The position numbers and the translations under genes were made by a program. A DNA stretch of 64,000 nt, taken from positions 488,542-552,541 of the forward strand of contig CAJNDS010002401.1 of assembly GCA_905221605.1 (NCBI GenBank). The letters run 5' to 3'. Below, in pieces: positions 11,171 to 23,450 of the stretch. Position 1 is the stretch's first letter. Each line of letters begins with the position of its first letter. Source of the stretch: Symbiodinium natans. Taxonomy: Eukaryota > Sar > Dinophyceae > Suessiales > Symbiodiniaceae. The notes beneath the pieces were generated by a model. It was not told where the DNA came from and made no database searches. It saw only the letters and a program-made list of their open reading frames with translations.

Positions 11171-12960
11171 TCCTTATTGTAAAGGAATCCTAGTTTGGGG
11201 GGGTCTATTATCTTCAACCCCCAGAAAGACTTTTAAGGAGGCATGTTGGGGCTTTCGAGGGTTCCTATAAGGGTTACAATATTTTAGGGGCACATAAAGG
11301 GGTTCCCGTATTTGGGAATTGAAATACCCATGTTGGTATTTGAAAGCTTCACGGTTTAGGAGTTTAGGCCCGCGCCTCTCACCAACCTCCAACCAGCGAG
11401 CTGGGGTCACATCTATAGGGCGCTTGAGCATAGTTGCCTGCTGTTTGGGGTTTAGGGTTTAGGGGTTTGGGTTTTAAAGTCTTTGGGGGCAGAACCCCTT
11501 CGGGGGGTTCAGGGTTTAGGGTCTCAAATGCCTCGTCGAAGCTGTTTTTGTTGTGTATAGGCCGGGCTTGGTATGGAGGGCCCTTCGCGTTCGACGTCTC
11601 CCAGACAGGTGCCCTTCGACGCAGCGCGCACGGATCCGAAACAAACCTCCTCAAACTTCCGTAAGCCCTGGTTTAGGGTTTAGGGTTCAGAGTTCAGGGT
11701 TTAGGGTTTAGGGTTTGGGGTTTAGGGTTTAGGATTTAGGGTTTAGGGTTTAGGATTTAGGGTTTAGGGTTTAGGGTTTAGGATTTAGGGCTTTCAAGCG
11801 CTTGGCCCTTAGGCTCCCATACAGGGGTGGGTCGATTGTTTCACCCTTTGTGTTCCTGTATATGGGGGGGGCTTGGGATACCGCCCTAGTACACCCTGGA
11901 GTCCACGGCCGAAGCTCTATGAGGCTGCAGGCAGAGCCCTAAAACCCTAAAACCCTAAAGCCCTGAACCCTAAATCCCTAAACCCTGTTGACCCTAAACC
12001 CTGTTGACCCGAAGCCCTGGCAAACGGAACCTGAGCAAAAGGAACCCGAGGTTTCCTCTGCGCAGAAAACACATTTCTGGGAGGCTCCAGACCGACTCCA
12101 CGGATTGTGGCTGAAGGCTTCACTCGGGTGTAGGTGGGGTTGAGAGGGTTTGGGGATTTGGGGTTCTTCTGGCGTAAGCTTCAGTTTGGGGTTCAGGGTT
12201 CGGTTCGGGGTGCCGGGTTTGGGGTTTGGGGAGATTTGGGGTTAACTAAGGGCGCTTCAAGGCTTAAGGAGAAGCTTTTGTCTTGAAACAACAAATGATG
12301 AGATGGTCGCACTTCTCTCGAAGGTCTGTGGGTGAAACGCATTTCGTCGCAGTGATCACAAATTCTCTGTTGTGAAAAATGGAGGGTATTTCTGGCAGCT
12401 AACAGCCCACCCTTCTACGAACTCCGGGGGCCAGAAAGCAAAAGTTTCCCAAGCCCCAAAGTCCAAACCTGAGAAACCCCTAAACTTGAAAACAATGGGG
12501 CTTATGTCCCGAGCCACTATACCTGGGGGATTGACCTGACATGATGGCCCCCTTTTGGAGGTTACTAAACCCTAAACCCTAAACCCTAAACCCTAAACCC
12601 TAGAGGTCTTTTGTCAAGGAAGCTCGGTTGGGAGTATCTTCCTTGTGGCCTAAGATGCCCCGCGCCACCTTTGGGGGAGCTCCTCCCTCGTTGTGGGGTG
12701 GAGGCTGTTGAGGCGCCGCGCTGCTCTCACTGGTAGGTCGGCGAGGGCTTCTGCACCTGGGTTTAGGGTTTAGGGTTTAGGGTTTAGGGTTTAAGGTTTA
12801 GGGTTTAGCGTTTAGCGTTTAGGGTTTAGGGTTTAGGGTTTAGGGTTTAGGGTTTAGGGTTTAGGGTTTAGGGGTTAGGGGTTAGGGGTTTTAGGGTTCA
12901 GGGTTTAGGGTTTAGGGTTTAGGGTTTAGGGTTTAGGGTGCGCCCCCCTCAGTAATTAAG
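11171..12960. repeat. Telomere-like repeat field, section 2
   Basis: TTTAGGG arrays at about 11,445-11,475, 11,670-11,790 (with repeated TTTAGGATTTAGGG variants) and 12,758-12,940. CCCTAAA-type arrays at about 11,938-12,010 and 12,566-12,603. The intervals are unique, with no supported gene. Confidence 0.85.
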
Positions 12961-14040
12961 AAGCAATAGCAGGTAATACCACTTGACTTTACACCAGGTG
13001 GTAGTACCACTTGCCTTTATGCATAAGCTCGCAACTACCCCTGTCTAAACGGCAGAAACTCCAGCAGGGCGTGCTTCACAAGGCTTTGCTTGCTCCCCAC
13101 AGGGCCCCTGCATTGATCCCATCCCCCCTCTGCCTTCCGCCACTCCAACTTCTTCGGCTTGTTCTTCTGATGCTTGCTCTTCTTGCTCCAGGCTCCTGAA
13201 GTGCACTTAGCAGCTTCATGGGTAGTTGGGAACGAGGTCCCCGGCAGAAAGGTAGCTGCACCCACCTAGCAAATGAAGTACGTGCGACCTTATTGTCACA
13301 GCGCACTGCCTGAATGCAGGCTGTCTGAGCCTTTCTAAAGAGCTTCTCAAGAGCGCTTCCCTTCAAGTCCAAACCCTCTCGGAAACCGCGCAGCAAAAGG
13401 GGAACCGGATTTCGGAGAACCCAATCAATATGCCCTGAACCCTGACCTGTCAAAATGTCAGAGGGGTGCCAGGGTGGGCTCCCAAACTCCTCAAGCCCGA
13501 AATCCTCATGCGTAGGGTTTAGGGTGTAGGGTTTAGGGTGTAGGGCATAGGGTTTAGGGTCCGCCGACCCTGGCCCCAAAACGCGGAGGGGGGGGGGGGG
13601 GGGGTACCCCGGCAGCTTTTCCGTGGAGGAGCAGGCCACCCACACCGCGCACAGCGCACAAGGGGCTCTTTTGGAAAAAAAAAAAACCCTCCCCCCTACC
13701 CCCCGCCCCCATTGCGAAGGACCGCCCAATCAGCTTCTCTACCCCCCCACCCAGACCCGAACAGCAAACCCAATCCACCAAACCCCAAACCTTAAACTTG
13801 TTCTCCTGCGGGGTCGGCGGCTTGAGCCGGAGGCTCTTAAAAGAGTTAGTTTAGGGTTGAGCGTCTCGGGACTAAGGCATCAGGCAATGGCACATGCCCT
13901 AAGATGGCTTGCTTGTTACCCAAAACTCCAAACCCAAACCCCTAAGCCCCTAAAGCCCAAACCCCCAAAACCCTAAACCCAGCGGTTCAGGGCTGAAAGG
14001 CTTCGGGAGCTCAGGGCTTTCCAGCCTAGTACCCAAAGAC
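12961..14040. other. Unique DNA with a poly-G tract, no clear gene
   Basis: A 217-codon minus-strand frame (13,076-13,729) exists, but it crosses a run of about 17 G (13,588-13,604) and a telomere-like patch (13,515-13,560), so I do not accept it as one protein. Part of it, about 13,100-13,450, is not repetitive and could be a gene remnant. CCCTAAA-like units return at about 13,910-13,980. Confidence 0.4.
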
Positions 14041-16039
14041 CCTAAACCCTAAGCCCTAAAACCCTACAAGAGCCCAAAACCTGAAATCCTTTGGGGTTCC
14101 GGCCTCTGGTGCCAGAGGCCGGTACAGTTACAAGGCCACCACCTGCTGCTGCTTAAGGTCTAGGGTTTCGGGTTTAAGGTTTAGGGATTCGGGTTTAGGG
14201 TTAGGATTTGGGGTTCAGGGCTTATATAAGTCTGGGTTGAGGGTTGGGGTCGGGTTTATGGCCTAGTTGAAGGCTCTCGGGATAGCTTTCAGTCCCTTAT
14301 TTAGGGTGGTCACAAGATAGGTCACCTTGATGCATCGGCGGTTGTAACAATAATCTAGGTGACAGTAGGGTAGATACAGCTCCGCGAAAGGTACCCCAAA
14401 ATATCCCAAAACAACAAAGGCTTGAGAGGATATAGGACTGAACCCATAGAACCGGGCCTGTATGGTTAGGCCAAGTCTCAACACGGGAGCCGAAACTTCC
14501 GTATCCTATGTGGCCCAAGATGACTTTTCAAATCAAACACTAACCCCAAACCCTAACCCCAACCCCTGAACCCTGAACCCTGAACCCTAAACCCTAAACC
14601 CTATTTAATCCCTAACCCCTAAACCGTAAACCTAACAGCAGGGCGCCAACACGTTCCAGGGTTTAGGGTTTAGGGGTTTAGGGGTTTAGGGTTTCGGGTT
14701 TAGGGGTTTGGGGTTTAGGGTTTAGGGTTTAGGGTTTAGGGTTTCATGTCTGGGTCTGGGGTACTCCCAATGAGCTTGCAAGTACACTTCTTCTTCGGCA
14801 GAGCCCACACCCACAACTACCTCGACCTTTGAGCTGAAGCCCCACAATCCGAAGCCCTGCGCCAGCGCCTTGCGTGGAAGATGTAGACTTCTCCTGGCGC
14901 TTTGCTGTTTTTAGGGTTTAGGGTTTAGGGTTTAGGGTTTAGGGTTGAGGGTTTAGGGTTTAGGGTTTAGGGTTGAGGGCCGAAGGTATCACTGACTTAC
15001 AGCAACCCCCTCCTGACTCCAAGTACAGCACTAAGGCTTGGGGCTTCAGCCAAGATCCCCAAGATCGAGGTACTACGAGCTGCTGAACGAATAAGACGAA
15101 GACAGCGTGTAAGAACCATAACAGAAGGGGGGCGGGGGTTGTGTACAAATTGTCTGCCCACAAAGGCATACTCCAGCCGAGCGTTTCACAAGCGCTTCTT
15201 GAATGTTTGGTGGTTTTGGGGATATTGGGGGGGTAAACCCTAAACCCTAAACCCTAAACCCTAAACCCTAAACCGTTTGATGGTTTAGCTTAGGATTCCA
15301 GAGCCACCCACAACAAGGCAGCGTCTCCTTCGCAGGTGGTGCATCTGCATCTGGGGCAGGCACGGACCTCGCCCGTATAAGAGAAGGGCTCAGGGCAGCT
15401 CAGAGACACAGAGATTTGCGCAAAAGTTTTTAGGGTTTAGGGTTTAGGGTTTAGGTTGTAGGGTTTAGGGTTTAGGTTGTAGGGTTTCATCGACTTGAAG
15501 GTTCACTGGCGGGTGGTAGGGCAACTGCAGCCATGGCCGCTTACAAACTTATCTGTGGGCTACGCATGGCTACGCCGTAGTTCTAAGCCCACTTATGACC
15601 ATCCGCGAAATTCCAGGAAACCCTAAACCCTAAACCCTTAACCCCAATCCCTAAACCCTAAACCCTAAACTTCCATGCCCTAGGCATGGACGACAAGGGA
15701 CAGTCGTGGCTTGTGAGCCTCCTCAGCCAGAGAAACGTCAATAACTTTAATAACTTTAGCAAACTCGAGTCAAGCCATGGAACACCACCACTAATCTCAA
15801 TAAGACGTAGGGACCCTAAACGGTCCCTAAAACCCAAATCCTAAACTTGCCCTAAACCCTAAACCCTAAACCCTAAACCCTAAACCCAAAACCCTAAACC
15901 CTGAACCCTAAACCCTAAACCCTAAACAGCACCCTGAGATCCACTGCAGGCACCCGGCCACTCCAAAAGGTCCTCCTCCTCCATCGAATCCACCCACCTC
16001 GCCTTCGTGTCCTGCGGTGGGGCAGGGGCTGTTCTGAGC
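14041..16039. repeat. Telomere-like repeat field, section 3
   Basis: Arrays alternate in orientation. TTTAGGG lies at about 14,160-14,225, 14,658-14,745, 14,910-14,978 and 15,428-15,490. CCCTAAA lies at about 14,545-14,640, 15,235-15,275, 15,618-15,672 and 15,845-15,930. A 20-bp hairpin with 9-bp arms (GGCCTCTGG) sits at 14,101-14,120. No gene is supported between them. Confidence 0.85.
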
Positions 16040-16880
16040 TTGGGGCCTTTAGGGGCTTTAGGGGCTTTTAGGGGCGTTTAGGGGCTTTTAGGGGCTTTAG
16101 GGTTTGGGGTTTCGGGTTTCTAGGGTTTGGGGTTTCGGGTTTCTAGGGTTTAGGGCTTAGGGTTTAGGGTTTAGGGTTTAGGGTTTAGGGTTTAGGGTTT
16201 AGGGTTTAGGGTTTAGGGTTTAGGGTTTAGGGTTTAGGGTTTAGGGTTTAGGGTTTAGGGTTTAGGGGCTTTAGGGTTTGGGGTTTCGGGTTTCTAGGGT
16301 TTAGGGTTCAGGGAGCTTTTAGGGGCTTTTAGGGGCTTTTAGGGGCGTTTAGGGGCTTTTAAGGGCTTTTGGGGGCTTTTAGGGGCTTTTAGGGGCTTTT
16401 AGGGGCTTTTAGGGGCTTTTAGGGGCTTTTAGGGGCTTTTAGGGGCTTTTAGGGGCTTTTAGGGGCTTTAGGGTTTGGGGTTTCGGGTTTCTAGGGTTTG
16501 GGGTTTCGGGTTTCTAGGGTTTAGGGCTTAGGGTTTAGGGTTTAGGGTTTAGGGTTTAGGGTTTAGGGTTTAGGGTTTAGGGTTTAGGGGCTTTAGGGTT
16601 TGGGGTTTCGGGTTTCTAGGGTTTAGGGTTTAGGGGGGCTTTTAGGGGCTTTTAGGGGCGTTTAGGGGCTTTTGGGGGCTTTTGGGGGGCTTTTAGGGGC
16701 TTTTAGGGGCTTTTAGGGGGCTTTTAGGGGCTTTTAGGGGCTTTTAGGGGCTTTTAGGGGCTTTTAGGGGCTTTTATGGGCTTCAGGGGCTTTTCGGGGC
16801 TTTAGGGTTTAGGGTTGCGGGTTTTAGGGTTTCGGGGTTTTAGGGTTTAGGGTTTTGGGGTTTAGGGGTTTGCGGTTCAT
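16040..16880 (+). repeat. Compound higher-order repeat: GGGGCTTTTA, TTTCGGG and TTTAGGG blocks
   Basis: Three block types occur in a fixed order and the order repeats. A 10-mer GGGGCTTTTA array comes first, then one or two copies of a longer unit built on GGGTTTGGGGTTTCGGG, then a TTTAGGG 7-mer array. The composite junction GGGGCTTTAGGGTTTGGGG appears at about 16,091, 16,265, 16,463 and 16,587. The two big cycles differ mainly in the number of TTTAGGG and GGGGCTTTTA copies. Confidence 0.9.
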
Positions 16881-17460
16881 GGTGCACGGTATGGTACTCG
16901 AACTTTCCACCCCAAACCCTGAACTTTCTATACCCTGACCTTGGAAACCACAAATTCTGGTGATGGAATCCGGGGGGGGGGTTGGGGGCTGGGGTTTGGC
17001 GTTTAGTGTTAAAGCCCTAAACCCTAAACCCTAAACCCTAAACCCTAAACCCTAAACCCTAAACCCTGGCTTCGGGTTCAGGATTGGGGCGTTGGGGCGT
17101 TGTGGCGATTGGGGTCTACGGTGCGTGCCCAGCTTCCCTGACGGGCTTTCGGGTTTGAGGCTGAAAATTAGGGTTTAGGGTTTAGGGTTTAGGGTTTAGG
17201 GTTTAGCGTTTAGGGTTTAGGGTTTAGGGTCCAGGGTTTAGGGTTTAGGGTTTAGGGTTCAGGGTTCAGGGTTTAGGGAGGCTTGGAATAGCTGAGGCCT
17301 GGAAGTTTCCCAGCCACGAAGCTGCTGATCCCAAAACAACCCACTCCGCTACGCCAAAGCCGTCGCGGGTTCTAGGGTTGAGGGCTTGTGGTTTAAGTTA
17401 CTTTTCCCTAAACCTTAAACCCAAAACCCTAAGCCCGACCCTAAACCCTAAACCCATGTG
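16881..17460. repeat. Telomere-like arrays in both orientations
   Basis: A CCCTAAA array at about 17,015-17,068, a TTTAGGG array at about 17,168-17,280 with a few TTCAGGG and TTTAGCG variants, and degenerate CCCTAAA units at about 17,410-17,455. Confidence 0.85.
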
Positions 17461-19310
17461 AGCGCTCAAGGGCTTCAAACCCATTGCGACAGTCCAGCCG
17501 CGGCCAGAACGCCGTGTTTGACGAAACGGCCTGGACCTGGGAAACGTCGATAGGGCGGAGGGCTTAGGGCCTTAGGATGCGTGGGCAGGCTTTGTTGGAG
17601 ATTTTGGTGTCTAGGTGTAGTGAGGGCTGCCGGAGGGCTTTGAGGAGTAGGTTCTTAAAGGCTTCGTGCTTGCTCAAGTGTTGTTCGAGTCCCTGTTATC
17701 AAGTCAGGAGTATAACCGAAGTTCTTTTCGCCAAGAGCAGTCTGCAGGATTGCGGGGCTTAGGATCTTGGGCTGGGGTTCCGGAAGTAGACTGGAAGATG
17801 TAGTTCGTACTTCCAATGCACCGTCTTGGCTTCGGCGCCACGATGCTCCGGGGCGCGAGAAGCACACCGCAAATCAACTACGAGCAGTCTAGCCCACACA
17901 AGAGCTTCGCGCTAGGCCTCGACCTTCACTAGGGTTCGGGGTTTGGGGGGGGGGGGGGGGGGAAGGGGGAAGGGGGGGGAAGGCAGGGCAGCGCGCCTCG
18001 GACACAGGATCTGCTGCAGCCTCCTGCAGGGTTTCCTGCAGAGCTTCCTGCAAAGCATGACGCCGCTTGAACTGCAAGGCACAAGCACTCAAAACAAGCC
18101 TACCTAAGCGACCTACTTTTAGAGTCTAGGGGTGTAGGGCGGTTCGAACTGATGTTTCACCTCATGGGTTGCTTTGTGCCGGTTTCCGAAAGCTGCTGAG
18201 GATGCAGGGCTCCAAGACAAAATGCACCCCGTGCATCCGCCACCCACCGCTCCCTGGTGCAGGGGCCTCAAATATCGCGAATACTCTCTCCCATATCCCC
18301 TTAAGATAGTCCCCCAAAATATCTCATGATGGCACCCGAAGCCAGGAGCACTCCAAGCAGCCACCAAAAGCAACGAACCGAGGCGACCCAGCACCATTCG
18401 GAACACCGCCCGGCGTGCAAATCCCCTGAGAACGGAACACCAGGAAGTGAACCCATCCAGCAGCCCACAAAATAACGCAGAAAAGCGCAAGCGCGCGCCG
18501 CGCGCGTCCCTGCCCCACGTCGTCGCGGGGAGTTTGTCGAGTCTCAAAACATGGACCGAGGAGCGCAATGTGGGCCAGGGACTGCAACACGGGACCTAGA
18601 CGAGACTTCTCTGGCCGCGGCCGTGGCACGGTGCACACGGGGTGACCTCAACCTGATTCTCCTCTCGGCAAGTTGAAAGAGGTGGCAGGCCGCCCCAGTA
18701 ATCACTAGGGTTCAAGGACACACATTGCCCTCAAAGTGTTCAGGGGGTCCTTAAACTTATAAGCTCACTACCCCATGAGCCGCCTCGGCCAATTCGGCCA
18801 CCTCTGGCCAGCTCTGCCGCTTCCTCCACTTCGGCCCTCGGCCACCTGGGCCACCTCGGTCACCTCGGCCTCTGCCACGGCTTCCTGGCAGCAGCATGCT
18901 GCTTTTCAGGAACCGGAAAGCCCCTCTGGATGCCGAACATTGCTGCGTCCTGCTCTGCTGAGCTCGGACGACGACCCTTTATGCCCGACAAACCGCGTGA
19001 AAACTGCTGGGGTTGAGAAATGCTGCTGAGAATTGCGGGGACTTCAACGGAGTAACATGTGGGTCTACGTGAGTGGCATTTCGGATAATTTACACGATGA
19101 CTACAGGAAGTATGAATTTATCGCATTTGATTCTAGGACCGGAAAGCCTAAACCCTAAACTAACACTATCAAAACAAAAGTTTAAGAGGCGCCTGGGCCA
19201 CGGGCTCTGCCGCGGCTTCATGAGGAGCTTCCTGCAGACATGCGACGAGCCTCTTAACTTTGAGTTTCATTGCGGGGTTCGGGTGTAGGGTCTAGTCTAG
19301 GGTGCCGGGG
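17461..19310. other. Unique DNA, no gene identified
   Basis: This is one of the longer intervals nearly free of telomere-like repeats. It has a poly-G run of about 18 at 17,945-17,962. Minus-strand frames of 149 and 104 codons (18,119-18,568 and 18,324-18,638) overlap in different frames. Neither shows a domain I recognise, so I annotate no gene. A CTCGGCCACCT-like local repeat sits at about 18,780-18,870. Confidence 0.45.
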
Positions 19311-20150
19311 TTTAAACTAACTTAGAATATACGCTGTGGTACGTAGCCCTAACCCTAAACCCTAAACCCTAACCCTAAACCCTAAACCCTAAACCCTAAA
19401 CCTTAAACCGCACTTGCTCCCTACGGTTTCGGATCTCGAAGGGCCGACTCACAGGACGGTCTTACGAGGCGGCCTTGGGGTTACCCTCAGGGGCTTGGGT
19501 CCTTGAACCCTTGGGTGAAGGTCACCAGCCCCAAACCCCCTAAACCCTAAACCCTAAACCCTAAACCCTAAACCCTAAACCCTAAACCCTAAACCCCCCC
19601 CCCCCCCCCCCCCTAAACCCCCCCCCCCCCGCCCAAAAACGACGGGACTCAGATTCCGTCAAGCTTCGTGGAAGGAACCCCGTTATAAAATAGCTGATGC
19701 AGATAGTGCCGCAAGACAGCAGCGCCAAGCAGTCGAGCATTTGGGGTTTCAGGCTTCAGGTCCCTGAACCCTAAACCCTAAACCCTAAACCCTAAACCCT
19801 GGAGCTGCACCTGGGCCACAGGCTCTGCTGCAGCTTCCTGCAGAGGGCTCTTGAAGGATTTGGGGTTTAGGGTTGAGGGTTGAGGGTTTAGGGTTTATTT
19901 AGGGCTTAGGATGGGCTTCGGGTTTAGGGGGCTGTAAGGTTCAACTCTTTCTGAGCCGCGCAGAATGATCTTTTGCACCGCCGGCTTCCGGGACACAAAG
20001 CCTACGCACAAACTTGGCTCGCGCGGCGCGCCCTCCACGTACGAGACCTCGCAAACCGATGCGAAGCGCGCTCCATCCCAGGGCATGCCTACTTAGGGTT
20101 TGGGGTTTAGGGTTTAGGGTTTAATAGGGTTTTGGGTTTAGGGCAAACCT
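19311..20150. repeat. CCCTAAA arrays interrupted by poly-C
   Basis: CCCTAAA arrays at about 19,347-19,408 and 19,540-19,593. The second runs directly into about 20 C (19,594-19,613), one CTAAA, then 13 more C (19,618-19,630). Short arrays also occur at about 19,770-19,800 and, in TTTAGGG orientation, at about 19,860-19,905 and 20,095-20,140. Confidence 0.85.
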
Positions 20151-21920
20151 AGTTGGGGGAAGAAACCAAAACCCACACAGACCTTCCACCATACTGACGA
20201 GGAATGCAGCACCAAAACAAAGCTACGCAGACCCGGCCCGACTCGAGGCTCCACGTGCCGAAGGCCCAGTATTCCTAAGTTTCACAGCAGGCCTCTGTTC
20301 ATGTAAGCATTCTGCGGCTTTTTGGGGGTTTACGGAGTTCAGGGTTTTTGAGGGCTTAGAAAGGGCAAATGGTCGCAACCGCCTGGCACCCTAAGTCGGA
20401 CGCGATGGCCCAAAGCTAAAGAGTCATCGTTTGGGAGTGGTACACTGAATAGAAGGACCGTCTTTTGACGGTAATTAGGAGTGTTGCTTGCTGAGGCTGC
20501 CGTCCTCGTTGCTGCTGTTGCAGGCCCACTCTTGCTTTTGTCGTCGCTGCGGGCGTTGGTGTTAGCTGTCGCCGTGGGGTGTTGTTGTCGTCGAATCGTC
20601 CTTCTTGCTTTTGCGATCAGTACCTTTTGTTTGCTGTCCCTGCTGTTTGCTATTGCGACAGGGCGTTATTCTTGTGCTTTCTGGCTGCCGCTGCGGCAGC
20701 AGGGCGCGCTTTTGGCTCTTTTGTTTCTGCACACTGCGGGGCACGCCCTGGTTGTTTGCCGTCGCCGTTTTGTCCTCTGTTTGTCGGGGAAGTCGCCGGG
20801 CGAGGTCCTAAACCCTAAAGTCCCTAGGCCCTCAACGGCCCCAATGGTGCGGGGCCCGCCGGCCCGCCCCGTGCCTTCTGCACGCAGTGCTTGTGACTGG
20901 GCTTGACCGAAATGACCTGCTCTCTCGCTCGCCTCAGGCCGGGGCTCGGATGCAAGTTTGTTTTTTGTTTTCCGCATGGGGTTCTGTCGTCTCAGTTAAC
21001 CCCCCCAAAAGTGTACACTTTCAGCTAGATAAGGGATTACAGTATCCCAAAAGTGTAAAGTGGGCTCACTCAGCTACTAAGTCGTGCCTTCATCAGTTTG
21101 CCTTCCACTGCTACCTGTGGTCCCCCAAAGTCCCCTAAGGCTCTATTTTGGGCACAAGGCTCGCAACCCTATGTGCCCTTAACCATACCTGAACCCAATT
21201 GAATTCTAATCGCAAGCCCTAAACCGTGAATGCCCAAACTGCAGCACCTCAACAAGACTTGGGGTTGAGTGTCGAGAGAGGAAGGCTTTGGATAATTTAG
21301 GTTTAGGGAAGGTAGGGCGCAGGGTAAGAAGGGGGGCCCGGGGGTAATGTGGTTAGGGATTAGGGGTCAGGGTTGAGGGCGTTTTTTTTGGTACTGGCTT
21401 GCTTTGTTGCTTAGATTTGGGTGCTTTGGGCTGTTCAGGGTAGTTAGGCTTAAAGGGTTTGAAGTAGCTTACATCCTTTCGGGCTCGGAGTGTCGGGCTT
21501 CGGGCTCTACCGGGACTAGAGGGTTCTTTATGGTGGTTGAGGGTTGGCAAACTTCAGCGTTTCGGGCTGAGCCTGAGCGTTTGCGAGTTGTGTCGTTCAG
21601 GGAGCTTCGACGTTGGAGCGTTTAGGGCTTGGGGGCTTAAGGGCCATCAGGCTTGAGAGGTTTTGGGGTCGTTTCGGCTTTCGGGCCATAGATTGGGATG
21701 TACCCCCTTACAGCCCTTCAGTACCTGCCCTAGTAAAATCCCGATTAAGGACTGCTAGCATAAGGGGGAACAGCGCAAGCCTAAGAGTTTAAGGCTGAGG
21801 GTGGCCAAGTTGCACAGCTGGGTCGTAGTAGGACCGCCTGACTATCCTTGGCCATCTGGCGTAGGGGCTCAAGCCCTCAACACTCAACCCGGAACAAAGG
21901 GAACCACCAAACCAAAACCA

Positions 21921-21951
<31 letters not shown>

Positions 21952-22550
21952 CACACACACTCACAACCAACCAACCAACCCAGCACACCAAACCCCATAA
22001 GCCCAAAACAATCCTCCAGGCCCTGAAGGACTTCAACGCCTAAACACCAAAGCCCTAAACCCCCCCCCCCCCGAAAAATATCTCTTGGTCAGCTTATAGT
22101 CGTTCCCCAACTTATCACCTTCGCTTGAAGCCCTACCGCCCTCAACCCCTACAGCCCAAAAGCCCAGTTTTTGGGAACACAAACCCTGAACAAAGTCAAG
22201 CTCTGAAAGCCTCAGGGTTACCCCCCTACATTCCCCGAAGCCCCCACAAAGCCCCCTTGATGATGAGCTGCGGGGATATAGAGTTTTCGAATGATTTGGC
22301 TGATTGGGGCCCTACACCCCAAATACCCCGAAACCCCTGAGGCCCTGCTCTCAATGCTGCCCCCCGGCGTCGGCTTTGGCAGCGCTTCTTGCCCGGAAGA
22401 AACCAAAGTCGTGGAGATGTCCCCTGAAGGAAGGTTCAGAGCCCTGAGGGCTTCTACACTAGGGCATTTCAGGTTTCAGGGCGCTTGGGGCTCCTAGGGC
22501 TTTCGGCTGCAGAGTTCTCTAGATTTCAGAGTTTGAGGTTTTCGGGGTTC
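20151..22550. other. Unique DNA with a CA microsatellite, no clear gene
   Basis: A 141-codon frame at 20,481-20,906 is Leu/Ala/Val-rich and looks membrane-like, but its DNA is biased toward TTGCTG and GTCGTC words and it has no recognisable family. A perfect 14-bp palindrome AAAGTGTACACTTT lies at 21,008-21,021. A (CA)n tract spans about 21,920-21,965. A poly-C run lies at about 22,058-22,072. Confidence 0.45.
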
Positions 22551-23062
22551 CCAAAGCCCTAAACCCTAAACCCTAAACCCTAAACCCTAAACCCTAAACC
22601 GGCGGGCTTAGGGAACCCCTGAACCCCACTAAAGCACGAACCCTTCCTTGAAGCCCTAAGACAGCCCTACAACCCCAAAGACTCGCGCGCACAGCCCCAA
22701 ACCCTGAACCCTGAAACCCCACGCTCCTCAACCCCTCAGCCACCCTCAGCCAGGGTTTCGCCCCCTTAAACCCTTTAAAGCCCTAAACCCTACATACAAC
22801 CCCTAAACCCTATAACCCCCAAACCCCTACACCCCAAAACCCAAAACCCCTACACCCCTAAACCCTATAACCCCTAAACCCCTACACCCCAAAACCCAAA
22901 ACCCCTACACCCCTAAACCCTAAACCCTAAACCCTAAACCCTAAACCCTAAACCCTAAACCCTAAACCCTAAACCCTAAACCCTAAACCCCCCCCCTAAC
23001 CCCCGCCGCCTGAAGATTCGGACCGAAGCCGTGGCCGGGCCGCGGGCTCTGGCCGCTTAGTG
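22551..23062. repeat. CCCTAAA arrays and a duplicated C-rich unit
   Basis: CCCTAAA arrays at about 22,556-22,600 and 22,910-22,990. Between them a C-rich unit of about 60 bp, containing CCCTATAACCCC and CCCCAAAACCCAAAACCCC, is present twice in tandem (about 22,800-22,915). Confidence 0.8.
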
Positions 23063-23064
23063 TA

Positions 23065-23450
23065 GAATGAAAATCTCGCGCCGTCGTCCTGGGCTTTATT
23101 AGGGCTCTTCAGGAGGTCTTGGAGTTTAAGGGGTTAGGGTGTTAGGGTTTTAGGGTTTTTGGGGTTCTTGGGTTTCAGGGTTTTGGGGTTTTAGGGTTTT
23201 AGGGTTTCAGGGTTTCAGGGTTTCAGGGTTTCAGGGTTTCAGGGTTTCAGGGTTTCAGGGTTTCAGGGTCTTCGGGGGAATGAAAACCTCGCGCCGTCGT
23301 CCTGGGCTTTGTAGGGCTATTAAGGATTCTTAGGGTTTAGGGTTTCGGTTATGGGCTTGAAGGCTTTTTAGGGCTGTTAATGGGGTTTGGGAGTTTAAGG
23401 GGTTAGGGTTCTAGGGGGAATGAAAATCTCGCGCCGTCGTCCTGGGCCTT
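23065..23450 (+). repeat. Three copies of a 33-bp non-telomeric unit in a TTTCAGGG context
   Basis: A 33-bp unit starting GAATGAAAATCTCGCGCCG occurs at 23,065-23,097, 23,278-23,310 and 23,418-23,450 with at most two mismatches. Copies 1 and 2 are followed by a shared downstream segment that includes GGAGTTTAAGGGGTTAGGG (about 23,112 and 23,390). Between copies 1 and 2 is an array of about nine TTTCAGGG units, an 8-base variant of the telomere repeat. Confidence 0.88.

Noticed and set aside
10257-11270. Open frames of 200-320 codons encoding Ala-Pro-Lys, Gly-Leu-Trp or Gly-Ala-Phe repeats
   Set aside because: A stop-free 9-mer keeps most frames open automatically. The fact that several frames on both strands are open at once shows there is no coding selection.
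13076-13729. 217-codon minus-strand protein
   Set aside because: It crosses a poly-G tract and telomere-like units. Only a part might be genuine, and no family is recognisable.
20481-20906. Multi-pass membrane protein
   Set aside because: The hydrophobic composition follows a TTG/CTG/GTC word bias, overlapping frames exist in the same region, and no family pattern is visible.
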